From Holophagales bacterium UBA5704 (GTDB lineage Bacteria; Acidobacteriota; Thermoanaerobaculia; Multivoradales; UBA5704): a stretch of DNA of 5,958 bases. Position 1 is the first letter of the stretch; each line of letters starts with the position of its first letter. The translations under genes and the position numbers were made by a program. The notes beneath the pieces are model-generated. The model had not been told where the DNA came from and ran no database searches. It saw only the letters and a program-made list of their open reading frames with translations. The stretch lies in contig DIHE01000114.1 in NCBI GenBank assembly GCA_002420005.1, positions 17,092 through 23,049 on the forward strand. The letters run 5' to 3'. This document shows positions 1 through 5,929 of the stretch, piece after piece.

Positions 1-1
1 C

Positions 2-331
2 GCGCCGGCCGAGGCGCCCGAGCCGGTACGGCGCCGCGCCCAGGCCGGGGTCTTCCGCTCGCCCGCCGAGGTCGGGGAGGCGGAGCTTCTGGAGGCGATG
101 CGGTCCCACCAGTGGGAGGTCAAGGCCGCCGCCGCCCAGCTCGGCATCTCCCGGCCCGCCCTCTATCTGTTGCTGGAGAAGTTCCCCGGCATCCGCAAGG
201 CCGTGGACCTCTCGCCCGCCGAGATCCTGGCGGCCCGCGAGCGGTGCAACGGCGATCTCGATGCCATGGTGACCCACCTGGAGGTCTCGAAGCGGGGCCT
301 CCTCCAACGCATGAGCCAGCTCGGTCTATGA
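2..331 (+). CDS. Sigma-54-type transcriptional regulator, C-terminal part with tandem Fis-like HTH (5' end outside window)
   Basis: Partial gene: the frame is open from base 2 and ends at TGA 329-331, leaving 109 residues of C-terminus. An Ala/Pro/Arg-rich linker (about residues 1-20) leads into two Fis-type helix-turn-helix units. The first (about 28-61) has the core AAAAQLGISRPALYLLLEKF. The second (about 72-109) has NGDLDAMVTHLEVSKRGLLQ and ends in QLGL. The pattern of a short helix, LGIS or LEVS, then a recognition helix is typical of the DNA-binding tail of sigma-54-dependent activators. Two copies in a row are less usual than one. The AAA+ and sensor domains that would prove sigma-54 dependence lie outside the window, so that part is inference. 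The stop overlaps the start of the downstream aldolase/dehydrogenase gene, suggesting coupled translation and possibly control of that pathway. An alternative is another Fis-family regulator without a sigma-54 domain. Confidence 0.78.
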   Translation, partial: APAEAPEPVRRRAQAGVFRSPAEVGEAELLEAMRSHQWEVKAAAAQLGISRPALYLLLEKFPGIRKAVDLSPAEILAARERCNGDLDAMVTHLEVSKRGLLQRMSQLGL

Positions 332-2319
332 ACAGCCTCTGGGATGACACCGAAGCCGCCGCCTGGCAAGCCCGGAGCGGCGCTCTCGGGCTCCGCGTCT
401 ACACCTCGCGCCTGCTGGGGCGGGACAGGTCCCTGGTCCTCGCCGGGGGCGGCAACACCTCGGTCAAGGTGGAGGAGCCGAATCTCTTCGGAGAGCCGGA
501 GGAGGTTCTCTACGTCAAGGGGAGCGGCCGGGATCTGGAGACGATCGACGAAGAGGGTTTCACGCCCCTGCGCCGCCGCGCCGTGCAGCGCCTGGTGGAG
601 CTCGAAGAGCTGAGCGATCCCCGCATGGTCGACGAGCTGGCGGCGCAGCGCACCCGTGCCACGGCGCCGGCTCCCTCGGTCGAGGCGATCCTCCACGCGA
701 GCCTGCCCTACACGTTCGTCGATCACACGCACGCCGACGCCGTCCTCGCGGTCATCAACACCCCGGGCGGCGAAGAGCGCGTCCGCGCCGTCTGGGGCGA
801 CCAGGTGGTCGTCATCCCGTACGTGATGCCGGGTTTCGGCCTCGCGCGCCTGTGTGCCCAGCAGTTCGCCGCCGAGGCCGGCGCGCAGACGATCGGCATG
901 GTCCTGCTGCACCATGGCATTTTCTCCTTCGGCGCCACGGCCCGCGAGTCCTATGAGCGGATGATCCATCTGGTCACACAGGCGGAGGGGTACCTCGCGG
1001 CCCACGGGGCCTGGGAGCTGCCGGCCGTCCCCGATGCGGTGGAGCCTCCCGCCTGGAGCCGAGCCGAGGCCTGCGCCTTGGCGGCCCTGCGGCGCGACGT
1101 GTCCCGCGAGGCGGGGCATCCGATGCTCCTCCTGGCGCGGCGCGATGCGCGGAGCTTCGCCTTCCTCCGCCGGCCGGACGTCGCCGCGTTGACCCGGCAG
1201 GGGCCGGTCACCCCGGACCACGTGGTGCGCACCAAGCGCGTCCCGCTCCTCGGCCGGGACGTGGCCGCCTATGCCCGCGCCTACCGCGCCTCGTTCGCCG
1301 CCCTGGCCCCGCGGCTGCCGGCGCCGCGGACGATGCTGGACCCGGCACCGCGGGTGATCCTCGATCCGGAGCTGGGCCTCCTGGCGGCGGGCCGGCGGGC
1401 ATCCGCCGCCGCCACGGTCGCCGAGATCTATGAGCACACCCGCGACGTGATCGAGCGCGCCGAGCGCCTGGGTGGCTGGCGCGCCTTGCCGGAGCACGAT
1501 GTTTTCGACGTGGAGTACTGGGACCAGGAGCAGGCGAAGCTCAAGGAAGGGCCGCCGCCGCCGTTCGCCGGAGAGGTCGCCCTGGTCACCGGTGCGGCCT
1601 CGGGGATCGGCAAGGCCTGCGTCGCCTCGCTGCTCGCCCGCGGCGCCGCGGTGGTGGGGCTGGACCGCGATCCCGGTGTCGCCTCGCTTCACGTGCGGCC
1701 CGACTACCGGGGTCTGGTCTGCGACGTCACCGACGAGGCGGCCCTCTGCCGCGCCGTCGCCACGGTGGTCGAAACGTACGGCGGGCTCGACCTGCTGATC
1801 CTGAACGCCGGGATCTTCCCGAGCAGCCGCAAGCTGGCCGATCTGCCGTCCGCCGAGTGGAGCAAGGTCCTGGCGGTCAACCTGGACGCCAACCAGGTGC
1901 TGCTACGCGAGTGCCATCCGTTCCTGGCGCTGGCCCCGGGGCAGGGCCGGGTGGTGGTGATCGGATCGAAGAACGTTCCCGCGCCGGGACCGGGAGCCGG
2001 CGCCTATTCGGCCTCCAAGGCGGCGCTCACCCAGCTCGTCCGGGTGGCGGCCCTGGAGTGGGGGCAGGACGGCATCCGGGTGAACGCCCTCCACCCCAAC
2101 GCCGTGTTCGACACCGGCGTGTGGACCGACGAGGTCCTCGCCGCCCGCGCCGCGGCCTATGGACTCGACGTGGAGGGCTACAAGAAGAACAACGTCCTGC
2201 GCGTCGAGGTCACCAGCCACCACGTCGCCGAGCTCGCGGCCGAGCTCTGCGGCCCCCACTTCGCCCGCACCACCGGGGCACAGATTCCGGTGGATGGGGG
2301 GAATGAGCGGGTGATCTAG
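328..2319 (+). CDS. Bifunctional class II aldolase / short-chain dehydrogenase (RhaD-type aldolase-ADH fusion)
   Basis: A 663-aa cytoplasmic enzyme fusing two catalytic domains. Residues about 1-250 are a class II (zinc) aldolase/adducin domain. It has a phosphate-loop-like GGGNTSVK (40-47), probable catalytic Glu119 in PSVEAIL, zinc ligands His133 and His135 in DHTHAD, and a third His at 196 in LLHHGIF. Residues about 412-663 are a classical SDR: TGAASGIG (421-428), Asp446 at the end of the second strand (favours NAD over NADP), NAG (493-495), and catalytic Ser547, Tyr560 and Lys564 (YSASK). Known relatives cleave a ketose 1-phosphate such as rhamnulose 1-phosphate to DHAP plus lactaldehyde and oxidise the aldehyde. 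The substrate here is not shown by sequence. Length is close to the usual 660-700 residues and all key residues are present. The ATG at 328 is chosen because the MNSLWDD start fits the family; an in-frame upstream ATG at 112 would run through the regulator gene. Shine-Dalgarno is weak, consistent with coupling through the ATGA overlap. Confidence 0.9.
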   Translation: MNSLWDDTEAAAWQARSGALGLRVYTSRLLGRDRSLVLAGGGNTSVKVEEPNLFGEPEEVLYVKGSGRDLETIDEEGFTPLRRRAVQRLVELEELSDPRMVDELAAQRTRATAPAPSVEAILHASLPYTFVDHTHADAVLAVINTPGGEERVRAVWGDQVVVIPYVMPGFGLARLCAQQFAAEAGAQTIGMVLLHHGIFSFGATARESYERMIHLVTQAEGYLAAHGAWELPAVPDAVEPPAWSRAEACALAALRRDVSREAGHPMLLLARRDARSFAFLRRPDVAALTRQGPVTPDHVVRTKRVPLLGRDVAAYARAYRASFAALAPRLPAPRTMLDPAPRVILDPELGLLAAGRRASAAATVAEIYEHTRDVIERAERLGGWRALPEHDVFDVEYWDQEQAKLKEGPPPPFAGEVALVTGAASGIGKACVASLLARGAAVVGLDRDPGVASLHVRPDYRGLVCDVTDEAALCRAVATVVETYGGLDLLILNAGIFPSSRKLADLPSAEWSKVLAVNLDANQVLLRECHPFLALAPGQGRVVVIGSKNVPAPGPGAGAYSASKAALTQLVRVAALEWGQDGIRVNALHPNAVFDTGVWTDEVLAARAAAYGLDVEGYKKNNVLRVEVTSHHVAELAAELCGPHFARTTGAQIPVDGGNERVI

Positions 2320-2446
2320 GTGGGGTGCCAAGGACGACAAGGACGCCAAGGACACGCAGGATGAAGAGCCTCTCCCGGTGTCTTTGCAGACCTTGCGGTC
2401 CTTGCAGTCTTTGGCCCTCTGAGCAAGAATAGTCACTCCTTCGGCC
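2320..2446. other. Intergenic region between aldolase/SDR and pilus ATPase genes
   Basis: This 127-bp gap holds no convincing ORF. Most of it (2327-2415) is the imperfect inverted repeat described separately. The remaining 31 bases before the ATG at 2447 contain no purine-rich Shine-Dalgarno, and no good -35/-10 pair was found. It marks the boundary between the sugar-metabolism block and the pilus block, so a promoter for the latter probably lies here or within the hairpin, but none can be pinpointed. Confidence 0.7.
2327..2415. repeat. Imperfect inverted repeat made of 9-nt CAAGGAC-type units
   Basis: The left arm (2327-2362) reads as four consecutive 9-mers: GCCAAGGAC, GACAAGGAC, GCCAAGGAC and the diverged ACGCAGGAT. 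The right arm (2380-2415), read on the minus strand, is again four 9-mers: GCCAAAGAC, TGCAAGGAC, CGCAAGGTC and TGCAAAGAC. The outermost units (2327-2335 with 2407-2415) pair over all 9 positions with one G-U. CAAGGACAC at 2347-2355 also pairs with GTGTCTTTG at 2378-2386 with one G-U, closing a loop of about 22 nt. Middle units pair through their CAAGGAC or CAAGG cores. No U-run follows, so this is not a standard rho-independent terminator. It may be a dispersed genomic repeat (REP/MITE-like), a transcript-stabilising hairpin or a protein-binding array; the role is unknown. Confidence 0.75.
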
Positions 2447-3592
2447 ATGAAGAACTTCAACCTCGACGCCATTCTGGAGGCGATGCTCAAGACCGCCGAG
2501 CGCGTCTCCGACCTCAACTTCTCGGTGGGGAGGCCGCCCCAGGTGGAGGTGGACGGCCAGCTGGTCGGCGTCACCTTCCCGGGGCTCAGCAAGCTGTCGC
2601 CGTTCCAGACCGAGGTGATCGCCCTCCACATGCTGCGCGGCGACCGCGACCTCTTGCGGACGCTGCTCAAGAACGGCTCGGTCGACCTGTCGTACTCGAT
2701 TCCGCAGAAGACCCGCTTCCGGGTCAACATCTTCTCGCAACGCGGCACCTACGCCATCGTCCTGCGGGTGATTCCGGAAGGCGTGCCCACGCTGGAGCAG
2801 CTCAAGCTGCCGCGCGAGCTGTACGAGGTCGGCCGTTTGAAGAACGGCATCGTCCTGGTCACCGGTCCCACCGGCTCGGGCAAGTCGACGACGCTCGCGG
2901 CGATCATCAACCAGATCAACCAGGAGTCGGCGTACCACATCATCACGATCGAGGACCCGATCGAGTACATGCACAAGCATGTCAAATCGACGGTCAACCA
3001 GCGCGAGGTGGGCGCCGATACCCGCTCGTTCTCGCTCGCCCTGCGCGCCGCCTTGCGGCAGGCGCCGAAGGTGATCCTGATCGGCGAGATGCGCGACGTG
3101 GAGACGATCGAGATCGCCATGGAGGCCGCGGAGACCGGGCACCTCGTGCTCTCCACCCTGCACACGATCGATGCCGCCAAGACCATCGACCGCATCGTCG
3201 GCGTCTTCCCGAAGGACCAGGAGCGGCAGATCCGCAACCGCTTCGCCCAGTCGTTCCGCTATGTGATCTCGCAGCGCCTGGTGCCCAAGGCGCGCGGCGG
3301 CCGGGTGGCGGTGCTGGAGGTGCTCAAGTCCACCCAGCGGACGCGCGACTACGTGCTGCGCGGGGAGACGGACGGCCGCTCGCTGACCGATGCCATGCAC
3401 GACGGCGCGATCGACGGCATGCAGACCTTCGACGACGAGCTGGAGAAGCTGTGGACGGCGGGTACGCTCAGCAAGGAGATCGCCCTGGCCTACGCGACCA
3501 ATCCGACGAACCTGGCCCTTCGGCTGGTCGCCGATCCGAACCCCGCGGCGGCGGCCGAAGGGGACTCGATGCTCTCCTTGTTGGAGGAATGA
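2447..3592 (+). CDS. pilT: PilT/PilU-family type IV pilus ATPase
   Basis: A 381-aa secretion-type hexameric ATPase of the PilT/PilU group, expected to power retraction of type IV pili at the inner-membrane base (twitching, adhesion, DNA uptake). The N-terminal PAS-like part carries ERVSDLNFSVGRPPQVEVDG (about 17-40). The ATPase core has Walker A GPTGSGKST (140-148, Lys146), Asp box ITIEDPIEY (166-174), Walker B VILIGEMRD (209-217, Glu214) and His box GHLVLSTLHT (231-240). The LRQAP stretch before Walker B and the C-terminal GMQTFDDELEKLW followed by NLALRL recall PilU more than PilT. A PilT-like AIRNLIRE motif was not seen, so pilT is used as the family symbol only. Length is at the long end of the usual 340-385. 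The ATG at 2447 fits the normal family N-terminus but has no evident Shine-Dalgarno. The stop overlaps the next gene's start region. No pilin or pilus assembly genes lie in the window. Confidence 0.93.
   Translation: MKNFNLDAILEAMLKTAERVSDLNFSVGRPPQVEVDGQLVGVTFPGLSKLSPFQTEVIALHMLRGDRDLLRTLLKNGSVDLSYSIPQKTRFRVNIFSQRGTYAIVLRVIPEGVPTLEQLKLPRELYEVGRLKNGIVLVTGPTGSGKSTTLAAIINQINQESAYHIITIEDPIEYMHKHVKSTVNQREVGADTRSFSLALRAALRQAPKVILIGEMRDVETIEIAMEAAETGHLVLSTLHTIDAAKTIDRIVGVFPKDQERQIRNRFAQSFRYVISQRLVPKARGGRVAVLEVLKSTQRTRDYVLRGETDGRSLTDAMHDGAIDGMQTFDDELEKLWTAGTLSKEIALAYATNPTNLALRLVADPNPAAAAEGDSMLSLLEE
3583..3588 (+). promoter_or_regulatory. Ribosome binding site (GGAGGA) deciding the start of the zinc-ribbon gene
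   Basis: GGAGGA sits inside the last codons of the pilus ATPase gene. Two adjacent in-frame ATGs follow, at 3589 and 3592. The site touches the first directly (no spacer) and leaves 3 nt before the second, so the ATG at 3592 is the better start, although both give nearly the same protein. Confidence 0.65.
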
Positions 3593-4242
3593 TGGCCCGG
3601 ACGATCTGCACCGCCTGCCAGAAGCCGGTTTCCTTCGACGAGACCCGGCTCCCGTTGCACCCGGTCACCTTTCCCTGTCCGAGCTGCAAGGCGCCGATCA
3701 CGGTGGACCGCCGGGCGCTCAACCCCACCGAGGTGGTCAAGATGCCGCGGGTGTCTCCCGTCCCTCCGGCCCCGGCCGCCATAGAGCCGCCACCTTCACC
3801 TTCCGACGAAGGAGCCGATCTTCTCGGTCCCAAGGCGTTGATCGTCGGCGCCGACAACCCCGCCCTGCACCAGGCGGCCCGCGACATCGGGCTGCTGCCG
3901 GTCTACGCACCGACCGCGGAAGCCGGCCGCGACTTCTTCCTGGAGAAGCAGCCGCCGGTCGTCTTCCTGCATCCCGCGCAGCTCACCCGGCCCCCCCTCG
4001 CCGAGATCCAGCCGCTGACCGGCCTCGCCGCCGCCGACCGCCGCCGCGGGTTCTTCATCCTGGTCTCCGACAGCCTGAAGACCCTCGACGGCACCGTGGC
4101 CTTCCTCTACGATGTCAACCTCGTGGTGGCCACCAAGGACCTCCCGGGCTTCCGCCGCATCTACCGCGAAGCGGAGGAAGAGCACCAGAAGTTCTACGGC
4201 GCCTTCCGGGTGGCGGAGTCGGCTCTGCACGAGGGGGATTAG
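3592..4242 (+). CDS. Zinc-ribbon protein with receiver-like (pseudo-receiver) domain
   Basis: A 216-aa protein (217 if the ATG at 3589 is used) that I do not recognise as a named gene. The N-terminus has CTAC at 6-9 and CPSC at 29-32, a C-x2-C...C-x2-C zinc ribbon as in MJ0042-type domains. A Pro-rich linker follows (about 48-75, with PVPPAPAA and PPPSPS). Residues about 81-205 resemble a CheY-like receiver: KALIVGADNPAL at the first strand, an RDIGLLPVYAPTAEAG segment, then PPVVFLHPAQL, where a receiver would carry its phosphoacceptor Asp. That position is His127 or Pro128, so phosphotransfer is unlikely. The C-terminal part contains a conserved-looking FILVSDSLKTLDG and DVNLVVATKDL. No signal peptide or membrane segment is seen. 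It is translationally coupled to the upstream pilus ATPase, so a role in regulating or localising the pilus motor is a reasonable inference, not shown. Confidence 0.85.
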   Translation: MARTICTACQKPVSFDETRLPLHPVTFPCPSCKAPITVDRRALNPTEVVKMPRVSPVPPAPAAIEPPPSPSDEGADLLGPKALIVGADNPALHQAARDIGLLPVYAPTAEAGRDFFLEKQPPVVFLHPAQLTRPPLAEIQPLTGLAAADRRRGFFILVSDSLKTLDGTVAFLYDVNLVVATKDLPGFRRIYREAEEEHQKFYGAFRVAESALHEGD

Positions 4243-4261
4243 CCCGCGGCGGTGCCCCAGA

Positions 4262-4270
4262 GGGGGAGAG
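4262..4270 (+). promoter_or_regulatory. Ribosome binding site for the AAA ATPase gene
   Basis: The purine run GGGGGAGAG ends one base before the ATG at 4272, with its GGGGAG core about 3 nt away. It supports 4272 as the start within the 29-nt gap after the zinc-ribbon gene, although the spacing is short. Confidence 0.5.
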
Positions 4271-4271
4271 C

Positions 4272-5381
4272 ATGCTGAAGCGACTGTACGTCGACAACTA
4301 CCGATGCTTCGTCAACTTCCGGCTCGACTTCCAGGAGCTCACCCTTCTCGTCGGTCCCAATGGCTCGGGCAAGTCGTCCGTCTTGGATCTGCTCTCTGCG
4401 CTGCGGCAGTTGCTCAGCGGCTTGGGAAAGGTGTCCGACCCCGGGCTCTTTCCCTCGCGCTCGCTCACCCGCTGGCAGGACCGCACGACGCAGGTCGTCG
4501 AGCTCACCGTCGGTCTGGATGAATCGGGTGACGTGGTCTACCGGCTGGAGATCGAGCACGAGAAGGAGACCCGGAAGGCGCGGATCGCGCTCGAGTCGCT
4601 GACGGCGGAGGGGCAGCCTCTCTTCGAGTGCCGCCGGGGCGAGGTCCAGCTGTATCGCGACGACCACCAGAAGGGGCCGAGCTATTCGGCCGACTGGGCG
4701 GAGTCGGCCCTGGCGCGCGTCGTCGCGCGGCCCGTGAACCACCGGCTCTCCCATTTCCTGGATCTCATGCGCGGGATGTCGGTCGCCGCGCTGGACCCGA
4801 AGCGCTTCCACGCGGAGTCCCTCTCCGAGGAAGCCTGGCTTCAGTCGGATGGTGCCAACTTCTCCTCGTGGTACCGCCACCAGATCCAGGAACGGCAGGA
4901 TCTGGTCATGGGCGTCGTGGACGTTCTGCGCAAGGTCCTGGACGAGTTCTATTCCATCCGGATGGAGAAGGTGGGCTCGGAAGCACGGGCGTTCATCGCC
5001 GTCTTTGACGGGGAGAACGGGCGTTACGAGTTGAAGCTCGACGAGCTTTCCGATGGCCAGCGCGAGCTGATCGCTCTCTACGCGCTGGTCTTTCTCGCCG
5101 GGGAGCAGGACATCCTGTTTCTGGACGAGCCGGACAACTATCTGGCTCTGGCCGAGATTCAGCCGTGGCTCATGGCCCTCTCCGACGTCTGCGGCACACG
5201 GCCGCGGCAGGCCATCCTGTGCTCCCATCACCCGGAGCTGATCGACTATCTCGGGCACGAGTCCGGCGTGCTCCTGCGCCGGGAACGGTCGGGGGGCATC
5301 ACCACCCGGCGCCTGAGCGAAATTCCGGTCGAGGCAGGGCTCAAGCTGTCCGAGATCATCGCGCGGGGCTGGGAGGCGTGA
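4272..5381 (+). CDS. RecF/OLD-like AAA family ATPase (AAA_15/AAA_21 type, COG4637-like)
   Basis: A 369-aa ABC-type ATPase of the RecF/SMC/OLD group. The start MLKRLYVDNYRCF is the typical first strand followed by Walker A GPNGSGKSS (28-36, Lys34). The middle (about 60-240) carries no zinc hook or long coiled coil but has the SDGANFSSWYRHQ segment common in AAA_21 proteins. The signature-like LSDGQRE lies at 259-265, Walker B DILFLDEP at 280-287 (Asp285, Glu286), and the switch histidine region CSHHPELID at 317-325. All ATPase motifs are intact. It lacks a TOPRIM domain of its own, unlike one-piece OLD nucleases. The next gene overlaps it by GTGA and may supply that function. Such ATPases act in phage defence, toxin systems or DNA repair; which applies here is not shown. 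T-ending and TTG codons seem somewhat more frequent than in the genes to the left, a mild hint of separate ancestry. Confidence 0.9.
   Translation: MLKRLYVDNYRCFVNFRLDFQELTLLVGPNGSGKSSVLDLLSALRQLLSGLGKVSDPGLFPSRSLTRWQDRTTQVVELTVGLDESGDVVYRLEIEHEKETRKARIALESLTAEGQPLFECRRGEVQLYRDDHQKGPSYSADWAESALARVVARPVNHRLSHFLDLMRGMSVAALDPKRFHAESLSEEAWLQSDGANFSSWYRHQIQERQDLVMGVVDVLRKVLDEFYSIRMEKVGSEARAFIAVFDGENGRYELKLDELSDGQRELIALYALVFLAGEQDILFLDEPDNYLALAEIQPWLMALSDVCGTRPRQAILCSHHPELIDYLGHESGVLLRRERSGGITTRRLSEIPVEAGLKLSEIIARGWEA
5371..5376 (+). promoter_or_regulatory. Ribosome binding site (GGGAGG) for the TOPRIM-like gene
   Basis: GGGAGG lies in the last codons of the ATPase gene, one base before the GTG at 5378 and 13 bases before an in-frame GTG at 5390. 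Neither spacing is ideal. The GTGA overlap favours 5378 through coupled translation; the choice changes the protein by only four residues. Confidence 0.45.
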
Positions 5382-5929
5382 GCCGCCGTGTGCAGCTGGT
5401 GCTGCTCTGCGAAGACCGGCAGCACGAAGCCTTCGCGCGCCGCTTCCTGAGCTCGATGGGGTGGGAGACGCGCGCGATGCGGGTGGAGAAGGCTCCGGGT
5501 GGGCGTGGAGCGGGAGAGCAGTTTGTGCGCGAGCGGTTTCCCCTGGAGCTCAGGGTGCATCGCACCCGGCCGGTGAGCCAGGCCCTCGTCGTGCTGATGG
5601 ATGGTGACCGCGAAGGGCCGCAGGGGCGTCTCCAGAGGCTGGACCTGGCATGCCGCGAGGCCGGCGTCCGCGAGCGTGCCGCCGAAGAGCGCGTCGCCGT
5701 CTTCATCCCGACGGGGAACATCGAGACCTGGCTGGCCTATCTCGACGGAGAACGGGTCGAGGAGGAGCACCTCCACTATCCGCGGCTGGTCCGGGAGCGC
5801 GATTGCCAGAGACATGTCGACGAGCTGGCGCGGATGTGCCGGGCCGGTAAGTTGCGGGACCCGGCTCCTCCATCCCTCGAAGCGGCTTGCGCCGAGTACC
5901 GCTCACGGCTGGTGGCCGAGTCCCACTGA
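5378..5929 (+). CDS. Small TOPRIM-like / DUF4276-like partner protein of the AAA ATPase
   Basis: A 183-aa protein starting at GTG 5378, overlapping the ATPase stop by GTGA. An upstream in-frame ATG at 5165 lies deep inside the ATPase gene and is rejected. I cannot name the family with certainty. What is visible fits a compact TOPRIM-type fold: a first strand QLVLLCED with Glu12, a second strand ALVVLMDGD with Asp75 and Asp77 (the DxD pair), and a later IPTGNIETW (110-118, with Glu116) resembling the IExW motif of DUF4276/RloB-like proteins. Those groups often sit beside AAA ATPases; in PARIS the partner AriB is a TOPRIM nuclease. This protein is shorter than AriB and more like DUF4276 in size. 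No membrane segment or signal peptide is seen. A metal-dependent nuclease role with the upstream ATPase is inference. An unrelated structural partner remains possible. Confidence 0.8.
   Translation: MSRRVQLVLLCEDRQHEAFARRFLSSMGWETRAMRVEKAPGGRGAGEQFVRERFPLELRVHRTRPVSQALVVLMDGDREGPQGRLQRLDLACREAGVRERAAEERVAVFIPTGNIETWLAYLDGERVEEEHLHYPRLVRERDCQRHVDELARMCRAGKLRDPAPPSLEAACAEYRSRLVAESH

Noticed and set aside
163..1692. Long minus-strand open frame (509 codons) opposite the aldolase/SDR gene
   Set aside because: It is Arg/Gly/His-rich low-complexity shadow translation typical of high-GC antisense frames, has no recognisable domain, and lies opposite a gene with complete catalytic motifs.
2363..2430. 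Rho-independent terminator after the aldolase gene
   Set aside because: A stem can form, but it is interrupted, the loop is long, and no T-run follows on the + strand.
2411..2430. Possible sigma-54 promoter (TTGGCCC...GAGCAAG)
   Set aside because: The GG and GC dinucleotides are 8 nt apart instead of the required 10, and the -12 element is poor.
2403..2430. Possible sigma-70 promoter (TTGCAG, 16 nt, AAGAAT)
   Set aside because: The -35 box matches only 3 of 6 consensus bases and the -10 is weak, so it could be chance.
1903..2748. Minus-strand open frame with a Lys-Asp-Cys-rich stretch
   Set aside because: The KDCKD-type stretch is just the 9-nt repeat unit translated. The rest is antisense to two real genes.
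2210..3400. Minus-strand open frame (396 codons) opposite the pilus ATPase
   Set aside because: It lacks any domain, is Arg/Leu/His-rich, spans the intergenic repeat and is antisense to a clear PilT/PilU gene.
3390..4271. Upstream extension of the AAA ATPase frame to 3390
   Set aside because: The extension is Arg/Pro/Ser-rich shadow sequence across two other genes. The conserved N-terminal strand and Walker A begin right after ATG 4272, which has a purine-rich ribosome site.
5165..5377. Upstream extension of the TOPRIM-like frame to ATG 5165
   Set aside because: It runs through the Walker B/switch region of the ATPase gene in another frame and is Arg/Pro/His-rich. The first conserved strand starts after GTG 5378.
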